DNA of 7,569 nucleotides from Nitrospirota bacterium (GCA_013349595.1 DUZI01000086.1:1-7569); one strand, 5' to 3'. Positions 1 to 7,113 are shown, numbered from the stretch's first letter. Notes: a model not told the origin generated them from the sequence alone. Numbers and translations are program-made.

Positions 1-104
1 AAATGTATAAATCAAAATTATAAATAAAATTTGTCGATTATAAAAATCCTGAAACAGCCCTTCCTAAGCGCTATTTTAAGGTACTAAAATAAAGACAAAA
101 TATA

Positions 105-113
105 TGATATAAT
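105..113 (+). promoter_or_regulatory. Putative extended -10 promoter for the left operon
   Basis: The sequence TGATATAAT fits the extended -10 consensus (TGnTATAAT) of a housekeeping sigma factor. The stretch about 17 bases upstream (around 85-90, taaaat) is a poor -35 match, which extended -10 promoters tolerate. Transcription would start near 120 and leave a leader of roughly 95 bases before the first gene. The surrounding 215 bases are very AT-rich, so a chance TATAAT is possible. It is the best candidate I see ahead of the four-gene plus-strand block. I see no riboswitch-like structure or small gene in 1-215. Confidence 0.4.
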
Positions 114-215
114 TGATTGCTATATCTTTTTTACTTAATGGCCTAATAGATTACAAAGTCTTTTTCAAAACCACCTTAAAAATATATATGAATTTTTTAA
201 AATCTTATTAACAAT

Positions 216-1046
216 ATGAAAAACCTACCAATTTTACACATTACACTCTTTATAATCACCTCTCTTACTACCCTCTCTGCAGGCGCCCTTCAAATGGGGA
301 TAAATATTTTTCAAGAACCAATAAGGATTATAGAAGGTTTTCCATTTGCAAGTACTATTATGCTCATACTCCTTTGTCACGAGTTTGCTCATTACATAGC
401 ATCTTATAGGCACAATGTTTTAGCTACATTGCCTTATTTCATACCTGCACCTTCATTGATAGGAACTTTTGGTGCCTTTATAAAGATGAAATCACCCATT
501 ATAACTCGTAAGGCGCTCATGGATATTGGTGCATCAGGCCCTATAATTGGTTTTATAGTTTCTCTCATCGCCTCAGTAGTAGGTCTTGCATTATCTAAAC
601 TTATTCCAATACGATTAGGTGAAGAATATATGATGCTTGGGGACTCTATCATCTTTAAATTTATTGCTTGGCTTGTTATTGGCGAGGTGCCAAAGGGTTT
701 TGACATACTACTTCATCCCATTGCCTTTGCAGGTTGGATAGGAATGTTTATAACATCACTCAATCTCCTACCTATTGGGCAACTTGATGGTGGTCATATC
801 ACATACGCACTTGTAGGTCAGAGACATAAGGAAATCTCTTTTTTTGGGATTTGTTTCCTAATAATTATGGGGATAACTTATTGGGAAGGTTGGCTGATTT
901 GGGCAGTAATGATGCTTATACTTGGACTCAAGCACCCACCTGTCATATATTGGGAACATACCCTTGAAAAAAACAGGGTCAGAATAGGCTTTGTATCTTT
1001 TGTCATATTTTTTCTCACCTTTATCCCTGAGCCTTTTAAATTTTAA
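216..1046 (+). CDS. Site-2 protease family (M50) intramembrane metalloprotease
   Basis: Predicted polytopic inner-membrane zinc metalloprotease of 276 residues. Members of this family cut transmembrane helices of substrate proteins. The zinc-binding HExxH motif is HEFAH at residues 55-59. The third zinc ligand lies in NLLPIGQLDGG (N183, P186, D191), the usual NxxPxxxLDG signature. Between them, a segment of the pattern PYFIPAP...GTFGAFI, then RKALMDIGASGP (about 97-109), matches the compact M50 subgroup that includes plant and cyanobacterial EGY-type and archaeal proteins. No PDZ domain is inserted, so it is not a standard RseP. Several further hydrophobic helices follow to the C-terminus. 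Catalytic residues are intact, so it should be active; the substrate is unknown. No Shine-Dalgarno sequence precedes this ATG, and no better in-frame start with one is apparent. It is first in the plus-strand block, with the next gene 5 bases downstream. Confidence 0.9.
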   Translation: MKNLPILHITLFIITSLTTLSAGALQMGINIFQEPIRIIEGFPFASTIMLILLCHEFAHYIASYRHNVLATLPYFIPAPSLIGTFGAFIKMKSPIITRKALMDIGASGPIIGFIVSLIASVVGLALSKLIPIRLGEEYMMLGDSIIFKFIAWLVIGEVPKGFDILLHPIAFAGWIGMFITSLNLLPIGQLDGGHITYALVGQRHKEISFFGICFLIIMGITYWEGWLIWAVMMLILGLKHPPVIYWEHTLEKNRVRIGFVSFVIFFLTFIPEPFKF

Positions 1047-1051
1047 TTGTA

Positions 1052-1828
1052 ATGAAGAATAGTCTCTTAAAGAATCTCACAAAAATAAAGGCAAGAAAGA
1101 TAGAAAATAGTTTTCTGATTGAGGGATTTTCACTTATAGAGACTGCCTTAAAGTCAAAAAGACTTTTACTAAATCACCTCATTGTTACAAATAGGATTTT
1201 TTCAAAATATCAAGGATTTATCAATGGTATTGGCAATGAAAAAATTTTTTTCGTGACTGAAGAGAATATAAAAAAACTCTCTTTTACAAAGACGCCACAG
1301 GGGATTATCGCCTCTGTAACCTATAATTCCTCTACACTTGATTCAATAGATTTCAAAACAATCCCACTTCTACTCATAATAGATGGGATAAGTGATCCAG
1401 GTAATCTCGGTTCTCTCATAAGGACTGCTGAAGTATTTGGTGTAGATGCCCTGATAATCTTACCGGATAGTTGTGATGTCTTCTCAGACAAGGTCATAAG
1501 GGCAAGTGCAGGCAGTTTGTTTCACCTCCCAATCATCTTTTGCGGTTATGATGAAATAATAAAATATTTAAATACTAAGGGTTTTTATAATATAATTACT
1601 GTTCCTTCAGATGGTTGTGAAATCTGGAGGTTTAATTTTAATAGCCCCTTGGCAATAACCCTTGGAAATGAATCAAGAGGTATATCGAAGCCTATGATGA
1701 ATTCGAGCGTTTATAGATTGACTATTCCTATAAAAGGAAATGCAGATAGCCTTAATGTGGCTGTGGCTGGTTCGATCATCTTGTATGAGATTGCTAAACA
1801 AAGGAACCTTTTAAAATGTGGAAAATAA
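1052..1828 (+). CDS. TrmH/SpoU family RNA 2'-O-ribose methyltransferase
   Basis: Predicted SPOUT-class enzyme of 258 residues that transfers a methyl group from S-adenosylmethionine to a ribose 2'-OH of rRNA or tRNA. The three SpoU motifs are intact. Motif 1 is DPGNLGSLIRTA at 115-126, with the conserved N118 and R124. Motif 2 is LGNESRGIS at about 204-212, with N206, E207 and R209. Motif 3 is SLNVAVAGSIILYE from 233, with the conserved S-L-N. Motifs 2 and 3 form the trefoil knot that binds the cofactor. The N-terminal ~100 residues, starting with a basic stretch (KNLTKIKARKIENSFLIEG), match the substrate-binding domain of RlmB/TsnR-like members. The target nucleotide cannot be read from sequence, so no symbol is given. 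It starts 5 bases after the protease stop with no clear Shine-Dalgarno sequence, suggesting translation coupled to the upstream gene. Its end overlaps the transporter gene by 13 bases. Confidence 0.92.
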   Translation: MKNSLLKNLTKIKARKIENSFLIEGFSLIETALKSKRLLLNHLIVTNRIFSKYQGFINGIGNEKIFFVTEENIKKLSFTKTPQGIIASVTYNSSTLDSIDFKTIPLLLIIDGISDPGNLGSLIRTAEVFGVDALIILPDSCDVFSDKVIRASAGSLFHLPIIFCGYDEIIKYLNTKGFYNIITVPSDGCEIWRFNFNSPLAITLGNESRGISKPMMNSSVYRLTIPIKGNADSLNVAVAGSIILYEIAKQRNLLKCGK

Positions 1829-3690
1829 TAAACCTTCTACCTTTTCTTCAATTATCAAAAAAATATAACAAAGAATTTTTACTAAAAGACTTAATTGCAG
1901 GGATAACTGTCTCTGTAGTATTAATCCCACAATCAATGTCTTATGCTATGATAGCAGGATTACCAGCCATATATGGCCTTTATGCAGCATGTATCCCACC
2001 CATTGTTGCAGCCCTGTTCGGCAAATCAAGTCAACTGGCAACTGGACCTGTGGCAATAGTGAGTTTATTAACCTTTGCCTCAATTCTACCCTATGCAAAA
2101 CCAGGCACTGCAGAGTTTATAGTAATGGCAATTAATCTCTCCGCAATTGTTGGTATCTTTCAGTTGCTAATGGGACTCTTCAAGATGGGCTTTATTATGA
2201 GATTTGTGTCTCACCCTGTTATTGTTGGATTTACAAATGCAGGGGCAATTATTATAGCAACAACACAGGTGAAACACTTCTTTGGCATCACCGTAAAAGA
2301 TAGTGAGTTTATCCTTCCTGTTTTTATTGACATTATAAAAAACCTCGTCAATACAAACCCTTATACCCTTATCATTGGCATAGTCTCTTTATTGATAATT
2401 ATTATCAGCAAGAGAATTCACAGGGATTTCCCAGGTGCAATGGTTGCTGCAATAGTAGCAATTTTATGCAGCTACTTTTTTAGATTTGATCAATATGGAG
2501 TTAGTATTATTGGACAAATGCCTTCTGGTATGCCATCTATTGTGATACCCTTCACTGGTGATATGCAAATTCATCATTCCGATACAAGTGGCCTAGTTCA
2601 GACAATAAAAACTTTTATTGACATCGACAACTTCTTCAGATTGATTGGTCCGGGGATAATTATTGCAATAGTGGGTTTTATGGAGGCTATGGCTATTACA
2701 AAATCTATATCAGCAAGGACAAAAGAAAAGGTTGATTTAAATCAAGAACTTATAGGGCAGGGTTCTGCCAATCTTGTGGGTGCATTTTTTCAATCATTTC
2801 CCACAAGTGGTTCATTTTCAAGAAGTGCTGTAAACTTCCAAGCTGGTGGCAAGACTGCCATGTCAAATGTCTTTTCAGGGTTGATTGTTATTGTGACACT
2901 TTTGTTTTTTACCAGCACTTTTACTTATCTGCCAAAGGCAACATTAGCTGCAATCGTAATTTCTGCAGTTGTTGGTTTAATCAAAGAATCTCAATTTGTA
3001 AAACTCTTTAAGACAAATCGTAATGATGGCATTATTGCCGTTGTCACCTTTGTATTTGCCTTTTTGACAAAACCTGATTATGCAATCTTCATTGGCATAG
3101 CCATCTCATTACTGCTTTTTTTGTGGGAATCTATGAGTCCAAGGGTTATAGTCCTGACTCGGGATCCTCGTTCTGAGATATTTGTTAATTCAGAGGGAAA
3201 AACACTCCCTTTATGTCCACAAATACTTTACATAATGCCTGATTTTTCTATCTACTTTGCAAATGCAGAATACTTTAAGGAACATGTCCTTGCATTGGTT
3301 CATGAACGACAACAAGCAAACAAGGACGAATCCTTAAAATACATCTTACTTGACATGGAAATGGTTAACAAGATAGATACTACTGGTCTTGATGAGTTAA
3401 AGGAACTTATTTATGAACTTAAAAAATCCAACATAGATCTGTATCTTGCAAATGTGAAATCACCTGTCAAAAAAACACTTGAAAATGCTAATTTTTACAG
3501 GCATCTCAAGCAAGATAAGTGTTATGTATCAAAATCTGATGCAATCACAAGGCTTTTTAATCAGATTGACTATGACTATTGTAGGGATAAATGTCATCAC
3601 TTAGTCTTTTGGGAGTGTGAGACCGTAAAGCACCCCTATTGCAAGACTAACAATTCACCAATATCAAAGTCACAGAAGGAACAAAAATAA
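1816..3690 (+). CDS. SulP family inorganic anion transporter with STAS domain and Cys-rich tail
   Basis: Predicted inner-membrane transporter of the SulP/SLC26 family (624 residues), which moves sulfate, bicarbonate, dicarboxylates or related anions. The N-terminal family signature is clear: DLIAGITVSVVLIPQSMSYA at 25-44, followed by GLPAIYGLYA and a GKSSQLATGPVA segment. Hydrophobic segments continue to about residue 440. A C-terminal STAS domain spans roughly 450-575, with the conserved loop KIDTTGLDEL around D521, T522 and G524. Beyond it is an added tail with cysteines at 589, 593, 601 and 609 (CX3CX7CX7C) and two histidines at 594-595. This makes the protein somewhat longer than many bacterial SulP proteins. 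The ATG lies inside the methyltransferase gene (13-base overlap) and has an AAGGAA ribosome site at 1801-1806. The L,D-transpeptidase start overlaps its stop. Substrate is not deducible; sulfate or bicarbonate are the usual candidates. Confidence 0.93.
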   Translation: MWKIINLLPFLQLSKKYNKEFLLKDLIAGITVSVVLIPQSMSYAMIAGLPAIYGLYAACIPPIVAALFGKSSQLATGPVAIVSLLTFASILPYAKPGTAEFIVMAINLSAIVGIFQLLMGLFKMGFIMRFVSHPVIVGFTNAGAIIIATTQVKHFFGITVKDSEFILPVFIDIIKNLVNTNPYTLIIGIVSLLIIIISKRIHRDFPGAMVAAIVAILCSYFFRFDQYGVSIIGQMPSGMPSIVIPFTGDMQIHHSDTSGLVQTIKTFIDIDNFFRLIGPGIIIAIVGFMEAMAITKSISARTKEKVDLNQELIGQGSANLVGAFFQSFPTSGSFSRSAVNFQAGGKTAMSNVFSGLIVIVTLLFFTSTFTYLPKATLAAIVISAVVGLIKESQFVKLFKTNRNDGIIAVVTFVFAFLTKPDYAIFIGIAISLLLFLWESMSPRVIVLTRDPRSEIFVNSEGKTLPLCPQILYIMPDFSIYFANAEYFKEHVLALVHERQQANKDESLKYILLDMEMVNKIDTTGLDELKELIYELKKSNIDLYLANVKSPVKKTLENANFYRHLKQDKCYVSKSDAITRLFNQIDYDYCRDKCHHLVFWECETVKHPYCKTNNSPISKSQKEQK

Positions 3691-4199
3691 TGAATTTAAA
3701 AATCTTGCCTATTGTCTTGCTCATATCTTTCTTATTTTTTGGACAAACTTCAAAGGCTTCTAACCAAGTAAATAATACTATTGACAGCATTATTGTCCTT
3801 AAATCTCAAAGATTAATGCTCTTGATGAAGGAAGGAGAAATCGCAAAGAGTTATCGTATATCGCTTGGGAAAAATCCAATAGGGAACAAGACTACTGAGG
3901 GTGATAAAAAAACACCAGAAGGGCTTTATTACGTTGAATATAAAAAATCAGACAGTAAATTCTACAAAGCCCTTAAGATATCTTATCCAAACGAGCAGGA
4001 CCGACAAAGGTCTGCCAGTCTTGGTGTCCCGCCTGGGGGATTAATCATGATACATGGATTACCAAATGACATGAAATCAATCGGAAAGTTTCATAGAAGG
4101 ATTGACTGGACTGACGGTTGCATAGCGGTAACTAATGAAGAAATAGATGAAATATGGGATATGGTACCTATAGGAATCCCTGTATATATAAGCCCCTGA
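3690..4199 (+). CDS. Exported L,D-transpeptidase (YkuD domain, YafK-like)
   Basis: Predicted periplasmic enzyme of 169 residues acting on peptidoglycan. YkuD-fold enzymes use a catalytic cysteine to form or cut links at meso-diaminopimelate in the peptide stems. An N-terminal signal peptide (about 1-23; hydrophobic ILPIVLLISFLFFG then TSKA) precedes the catalytic domain. No lipobox cysteine is present. The active-site elements are H122-G123 (MIHG) and the cysteine motif WTDGCIAVTNEEIDEIW, with C144 as the likely nucleophile. The KTTEGDKKTPEGLYYV segment and the TDGCIAVTN form resemble the YafK/DpaA-like branch, in which E. coli YafK detaches Braun lipoprotein from peptidoglycan. Whether this protein crosslinks or hydrolyses is therefore open. 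The TAATG junction overlaps the SulP stop by one base, and an AGAAGGA ribosome site lies at 3674-3680. It is the last gene of the plus-strand block. Confidence 0.9.
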   Translation: MNLKILPIVLLISFLFFGQTSKASNQVNNTIDSIIVLKSQRLMLLMKEGEIAKSYRISLGKNPIGNKTTEGDKKTPEGLYYVEYKKSDSKFYKALKISYPNEQDRQRSASLGVPPGGLIMIHGLPNDMKSIGKFHRRIDWTDGCIAVTNEEIDEIWDMVPIGIPVYISP

Positions 4200-4242
4200 T
4201 TACTTAATCTATCAAAGATTTTTCCTGAGCAGGTTAACAAGT
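4200..4242. other. Convergent intergenic gap with weak inverted repeats
   Basis: These 43 bases separate two converging gene blocks, where a bidirectional terminator would be expected. The best plus-strand candidate is a 5-bp AT-rich stem (4206-4210 with 4216-4220, loop atcaa) followed by four or five T residues, which is weak. A second inverted repeat, GGTTAA at 4232-4237 with TTAACC at 4247-4252, spans the holB stop codon but has no T-run on either side. Neither is a strong intrinsic terminator. Termination may be Rho-dependent, or the transcripts may overlap. Confidence 0.3.
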
Positions 4243-5151
4243 TTATTTAACCAAAAGTGTCCTTACATAATTCCAAACTATCTTTTTATTCAGGTTCATG
4301 TCTGATTTTATATAAAGAGACAAAATGTCATCGTATATTTTTAAAACATCGTCAAACCTTTGTTGTGTATTCCTTAAATTTAACATCAATTGATTATCAT
4401 CAATCTTTAAATCCCTTATTGACAAATCACGTAAAAAAACTATCAAAAGCTCAAGCCATTGCTTCATTTCATTAATATCTTTCCAATTCTCCTTAACCTC
4501 TCCTTTATACATATCATCTAAGATAGAACTGAAAAAGCTAATTATATCCATAGTGTCATTTGATATAATCCTGCCAGGCATACCGATGAAGAGATTAAAG
4601 TTTTGCTTAATCCCATATTGTCTTGTAATGCTAAGGCTTTCAGCCATTGATAATGGTTTAAATCTTAATTGAAAACATCTTGATTTGATAGTATCAAGGA
4701 GCAAATCAGGGGAGGATGTTATTAAAATAATTATACAATGTTTTGGCGGTTCTTCAAGGGTCTTTAAAAAGGCATTTTGGGCGTTAGGGTTCATCCTATC
4801 TGCATTGTCAATGACAATAAATTTCATCTTAGCCTCTAAAGGCATGGTAGCTGCGAAACATTCTATTTCCCTTATTTTGTCTATTTTTATGTCTTGTTCC
4901 GTATTTTCCACAGTGTAAATATCAAAGTGCTTGAGTGCATCAATCTTTTTACAGGAACTACATCTATCACAACAATCATTTTCTTTTGGATCAAGACAAT
5001 TTATTACCTTTACAAAATTCCTTGCAATCAAACTTTTGCCAATACCATCTACTCCTGTAAACAAAAATGATGAAGGTATCCTATTTCTCTGTATGATACC
5101 TTGTAATATTTTTGTCTCCCTTGTATGTCCTATTACATTTTTAAAAGACAC
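4243..5151 (-). CDS. holB: DNA polymerase III clamp-loader subunit delta'
   Basis: Predicted delta' subunit of the replicative clamp loader (302 residues), which works with delta and the DnaX subunits to open the beta sliding clamp and load it on DNA. The AAA+ features run in order. A Walker A loop GVDGIGKS spans 33-40. A zinc-finger cysteine set follows at C52, C61, C64 and C67, with an extra C60. A Walker B-like strand FIVIDNAD ends at D118. The family hallmark QNAFLKTLEEPP is at 125-136, and the SRC motif at 157-159 carries the arginine finger. Length suits delta' and is too short for DnaX tau. The P-loop looks complete, unlike E. coli delta', which does not bind ATP. The start is GTG at 5151-5149, directly after the hemY stop with no gap, with an AAGGG ribosome site at 5164-5160 inside hemY. 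It is the last gene of the minus-strand block. Confidence 0.93.
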   Translation of the reverse strand: MSFKNVIGHTRETKILQGIIQRNRIPSSFLFTGVDGIGKSLIARNFVKVINCLDPKENDCCDRCSSCKKIDALKHFDIYTVENTEQDIKIDKIREIECFAATMPLEAKMKFIVIDNADRMNPNAQNAFLKTLEEPPKHCIIILITSSPDLLLDTIKSRCFQLRFKPLSMAESLSITRQYGIKQNFNLFIGMPGRIISNDTMDIISFFSSILDDMYKGEVKENWKDINEMKQWLELLIVFLRDLSIRDLKIDDNQLMLNLRNTQQRFDDVLKIYDDILSLYIKSDMNLNKKIVWNYVRTLLVK

Positions 5152-5164
5152 TCAGAAATCCCTT
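5149..5164 (-). promoter_or_regulatory. holB ribosome-binding site and GTG start abutting the hemY stop
   Basis: Reading the minus strand, AAGGG (5164-5160), eight spacer bases ending in the hemY TGA, then GTG as the holB start. The zero-base junction (TGA immediately followed by GTG) places the ribosome site inside hemY, a layout typical of translational coupling. The GTG is preferred because the SFKNVIGH start of the AAA+ domain follows immediately, as in other delta' proteins. Confidence 0.7.
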
Positions 5165-6513
5165 ATAATTTGTGATGCTAATTTTTCACTATTGGCTATG
5201 CAATCATTGACAGCTACACCCCTATATGCATTTCCGGTAAGGAATAAACCTTTATGTTGAGTTAGCAGCCTATCTATATTTTCAAGTAAGAGATGATGTC
5301 CCACATTATATTGTGGTATAGCCTTTTGCCATCTAAAAATCCTTACATAATGAGGATCAGCCCTCAAACTAATCAAATCTCTTAATTCTGAAAGCACAAC
5401 CTCTCTTAATTTATCTTCCTCAAGCAAAGCAAATTCCTTGAATCTTGCCCCTCCAACCATAGTTCTTAAAAGTGTATATCCCTCTGGCGCCCTATTTGGA
5501 AAAATGCTTGTGTCAAATAGTGTTCCAAGTATCTTTCTACTTTCCCTCGCAGGTACAAGAAATCCAAAGGCATTTAAATCAATACCTGAGAAGTCTCTAT
5601 TCTTAAAGCCAAGACTGACTACAGTAAGGGGTGGATATTGAATTTGATTTAAATAATCTGATAGTCCTTTATCAAGGTCTTTTAAAAGAATTGAGGCATT
5701 GTGAGCAGGGACTGCCAAAATTAAGACATCTGACTCACTCATTGAACCATCATCAAAATTTACAATATAAGATTCTGATTTCTTTTCAACTGACACTGCC
5801 TTTTTGTTTGTAAAGACCCTTTCTCCGAGTATTTGCCTTAAAACCTCAATCAAAGAATACATCCCTCTATCAAAGGAATGAAGTGTACCACCAGGACCTG
5901 CCTCGGTCTTTTGTCCAAGCTTTTTCTTTTCTTTGGCAATGTTCAAAAATCCTTTAATCAAGCCACCGTAATTCTTTTCAAGTTCATAAACCTTTGCAAA
6001 ACAACTTCTAATGCTCAATTTTGCTGGATCACCTGCATATACTCCTGAAGCCATTGGGTCAAGTAGCTTTTCAAAAAACTCCCTCCCAACCCTCCTCACT
6101 GCAAAGGATTCCATCGATTCATCTTCCTTTACATTGGGTGGTCTAAAGTATTCCAAGACCATGTTAATCCTACCTGAAATGGATAAAAAATCAGAGAACA
6201 TAAAAGAAAGTGGTTTTTCGGGTATTTCCTTTAACTTACCATCAAGACAGATAAATCTTTTCCTTGCATTATCATTGCTTCTGATTGGTTGAAGATTCAG
6301 TTCCTTAGATAAAGTCAAAGTTGCAGGCCTGTTATCAAGAAAACCATTAACACCTGCCTCAGTCACAAAACCTTCAGATCTTTCAGTCCATATCTTGCCC
6401 CCTACCTTTTCATCACTTTCATATAAATTTATTGTATGGTTATTAGCCTTTGCTAATAACATATAGGCAAGTGACAATCCTGATATACCTCCGCCAATAA
6501 TATCTATTTTCAT
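5152..6513 (-). CDS. hemY: Protoporphyrinogen oxidase, HemY-type FAD enzyme
   Basis: Predicted FAD enzyme of 453 residues, the usual size for the HemY/PPOX family. It oxidises protoporphyrinogen IX to protoporphyrin IX in late heme synthesis, or coproporphyrinogen III in bacteria that use the coproporphyrin route. The N-terminal dinucleotide-binding motif is IIGGGISGLS (GGGISG at 7-12), with the acidic residue E32 ending the second strand. GGKIWTE and FVTEAGVNGFL follow. The mid-region GVYAGDPAKLSIRSCFAKVYELE is typical of this family and separates it from amine oxidases and phytoene desaturases. The C-terminal FAD segment is GNAYRGVAVNDCI at 427-439. The ATG has a strong AAAGGAG ribosome site (6530-6524) overlapping the end of the upstream gene 6 bases away. 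Annotations also call this family hemG, though E. coli HemG is an unrelated flavodoxin-like enzyme. Product specificity depends on ferrochelatase and HemQ genes outside the window. Confidence 0.93.
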   Translation of the reverse strand: MKIDIIGGGISGLSLAYMLLAKANNHTINLYESDEKVGGKIWTERSEGFVTEAGVNGFLDNRPATLTLSKELNLQPIRSNDNARKRFICLDGKLKEIPEKPLSFMFSDFLSISGRINMVLEYFRPPNVKEDESMESFAVRRVGREFFEKLLDPMASGVYAGDPAKLSIRSCFAKVYELEKNYGGLIKGFLNIAKEKKKLGQKTEAGPGGTLHSFDRGMYSLIEVLRQILGERVFTNKKAVSVEKKSESYIVNFDDGSMSESDVLILAVPAHNASILLKDLDKGLSDYLNQIQYPPLTVVSLGFKNRDFSGIDLNAFGFLVPARESRKILGTLFDTSIFPNRAPEGYTLLRTMVGGARFKEFALLEEDKLREVVLSELRDLISLRADPHYVRIFRWQKAIPQYNVGHHLLLENIDRLLTQHKGLFLTGNAYRGVAVNDCIANSEKLASQIIRDF

Positions 6514-6530
6514 CTTTTATTATCTCCTTT
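6511..6530 (-). promoter_or_regulatory. Strong hemY ribosome-binding site overlapping the gspC-like stop
   Basis: On the minus strand AAAGGAG (6530-6524) lies ten bases before the hemY ATG (6513-6511). The TAA of the GspC-like gene (6522-6520) falls between them. This is the best Shine-Dalgarno match in the window and fixes the hemY start. There is no room for an independent promoter or terminator between the two genes. Confidence 0.75.
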
Positions 6531-7113
6531 GTGGCGGTTCTATGCTTGGTGTTCTTTTATCTACTGCAGGCTGAGATGAATCGGTTCTCTTCTTTTTAGT
6601 TAATACATTGACCACTATTGTCTCCTCTCCTCTCGTAAAAACTGCACTATCCTGAGTAATGTCTTTTAATATAAAACCACTGATTGATTGACCTATTTTG
6701 ACAGGTATCTGACGCTTACCCCTCCCAGCAGTTGTCTTCACTGCCTTTGAGTCTTCAACATAGGCAATCTTCATATTGTCCGTGATGACCGTGCCATAGA
6801 GAACAAACTCAGGCTTTGGGAGCTCTACTTTTTGTTTCTTTTCTGGAGGTATCTTCCTTTCTGGGTGGAAGAGATTTTTATCTGCTATGATGCTGTAATC
6901 TAATGGAGTTGTCTCTATCTTTATCTCTTCTTCATCTTCTTCCTCCTCATAATCATTATCTTCTTCCTGCTTAACAGCAACAAGTTGTTCTATCTGAGAC
7001 TCACTCATAGAACCAAGAAGATAAATGTCAAAATAAACATAATAGGCAAATATGACAATAATAGCTAACAAGATGAGATTTAAGAGATTGAAATGAAGAA
7101 TAAGCCTTTTCAC
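6520..7113 (-). CDS. GspC/PilP-like inner-membrane secretion or pilus assembly protein
   Basis: Predicted bitopic inner-membrane protein of 197 residues. A short basic N-terminus (MKR) is followed by one membrane helix at about 8-28. A periplasmic linker comes next, with an acidic tract at residues 50-63 in which 12 of 14 residues are D or E. The following part, about 71-170, resembles the homology-region domain of GspC and PilP: DKNLFHPERK, then FVLYGTVI, AYVEDSKA, VPxKIG-like PVKIGQSISGFILKDI, and a final beta strand ETIVVNV. That domain normally contacts the outer-membrane secretin. A basic, proline-containing tail (173-197) ends the protein. No PDZ domain follows. There is no lipobox cysteine, unlike PilP lipoproteins, which favours a GspC-like anchor. 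The start is GTG, overlapping the stop of the GspM-like gene in a GTGA, with a GAGG just upstream. Family assignment rests on pattern and gene context, so exact naming is uncertain. Confidence 0.72.
   Translation of the reverse strand: MKRLILHFNLLNLILLAIIVIFAYYVYFDIYLLGSMSESQIEQLVAVKQEEDNDYEEEEDEEEIKIETTPLDYSIIADKNLFHPERKIPPEKKQKVELPKPEFVLYGTVITDNMKIAYVEDSKAVKTTAGRGKRQIPVKIGQSISGFILKDITQDSAVFTRGEETIVVNVLTKKKRTDSSQPAVDKRTPSIEPPQRR
6925..6966 (-). repeat. Low-complexity Glu/Asp codon tract in the GspC-like gene
   Basis: On the minus strand this stretch is almost all GAA, GAG and GAT codons and encodes the acidic tract at residues 50-63 of the GspC-like protein. On the plus strand it reads as a tcttcttc/tcctcctc-rich run. 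It stays in frame and looks like part of the protein rather than an insertion. Such near-triplet runs can change length by slippage, always in steps of one residue if whole codons are gained or lost. Confidence 0.6.

Noticed and set aside
66..71. AGCGCT palindrome in the leader as an operator
   Set aside because: A single six-base palindrome without flanking symmetry or a second copy is expected by chance.
188..211. Seven-codon ATG frame (MNFLKSY) just before the protease start, as a possible leader peptide
   Set aside because: It has no ribosome site, no run of one amino acid and no attenuator-like hairpins. AT-rich DNA yields such frames by chance.
434..706. 90-codon open frame on the minus strand inside the site-2 protease gene
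   Set aside because: It lies entirely opposite a gene with intact catalytic motifs, and its translation shows no recognisable domain.
4232..4252. GGTTAA/TTAACC inverted repeat as an intrinsic terminator
   Set aside because: The stem is only six AT-rich pairs with a nine-base loop and no T-run on either strand.
4931..5260. 109-codon plus-strand frame spanning the holB-hemY junction, and other plus-strand frames at 4257-4475, 4685-4918, 5438-5641, 5631-5813 and 6011-6292
   Set aside because: All are antisense to well-supported holB or hemY coding sequence and have no family resemblance.
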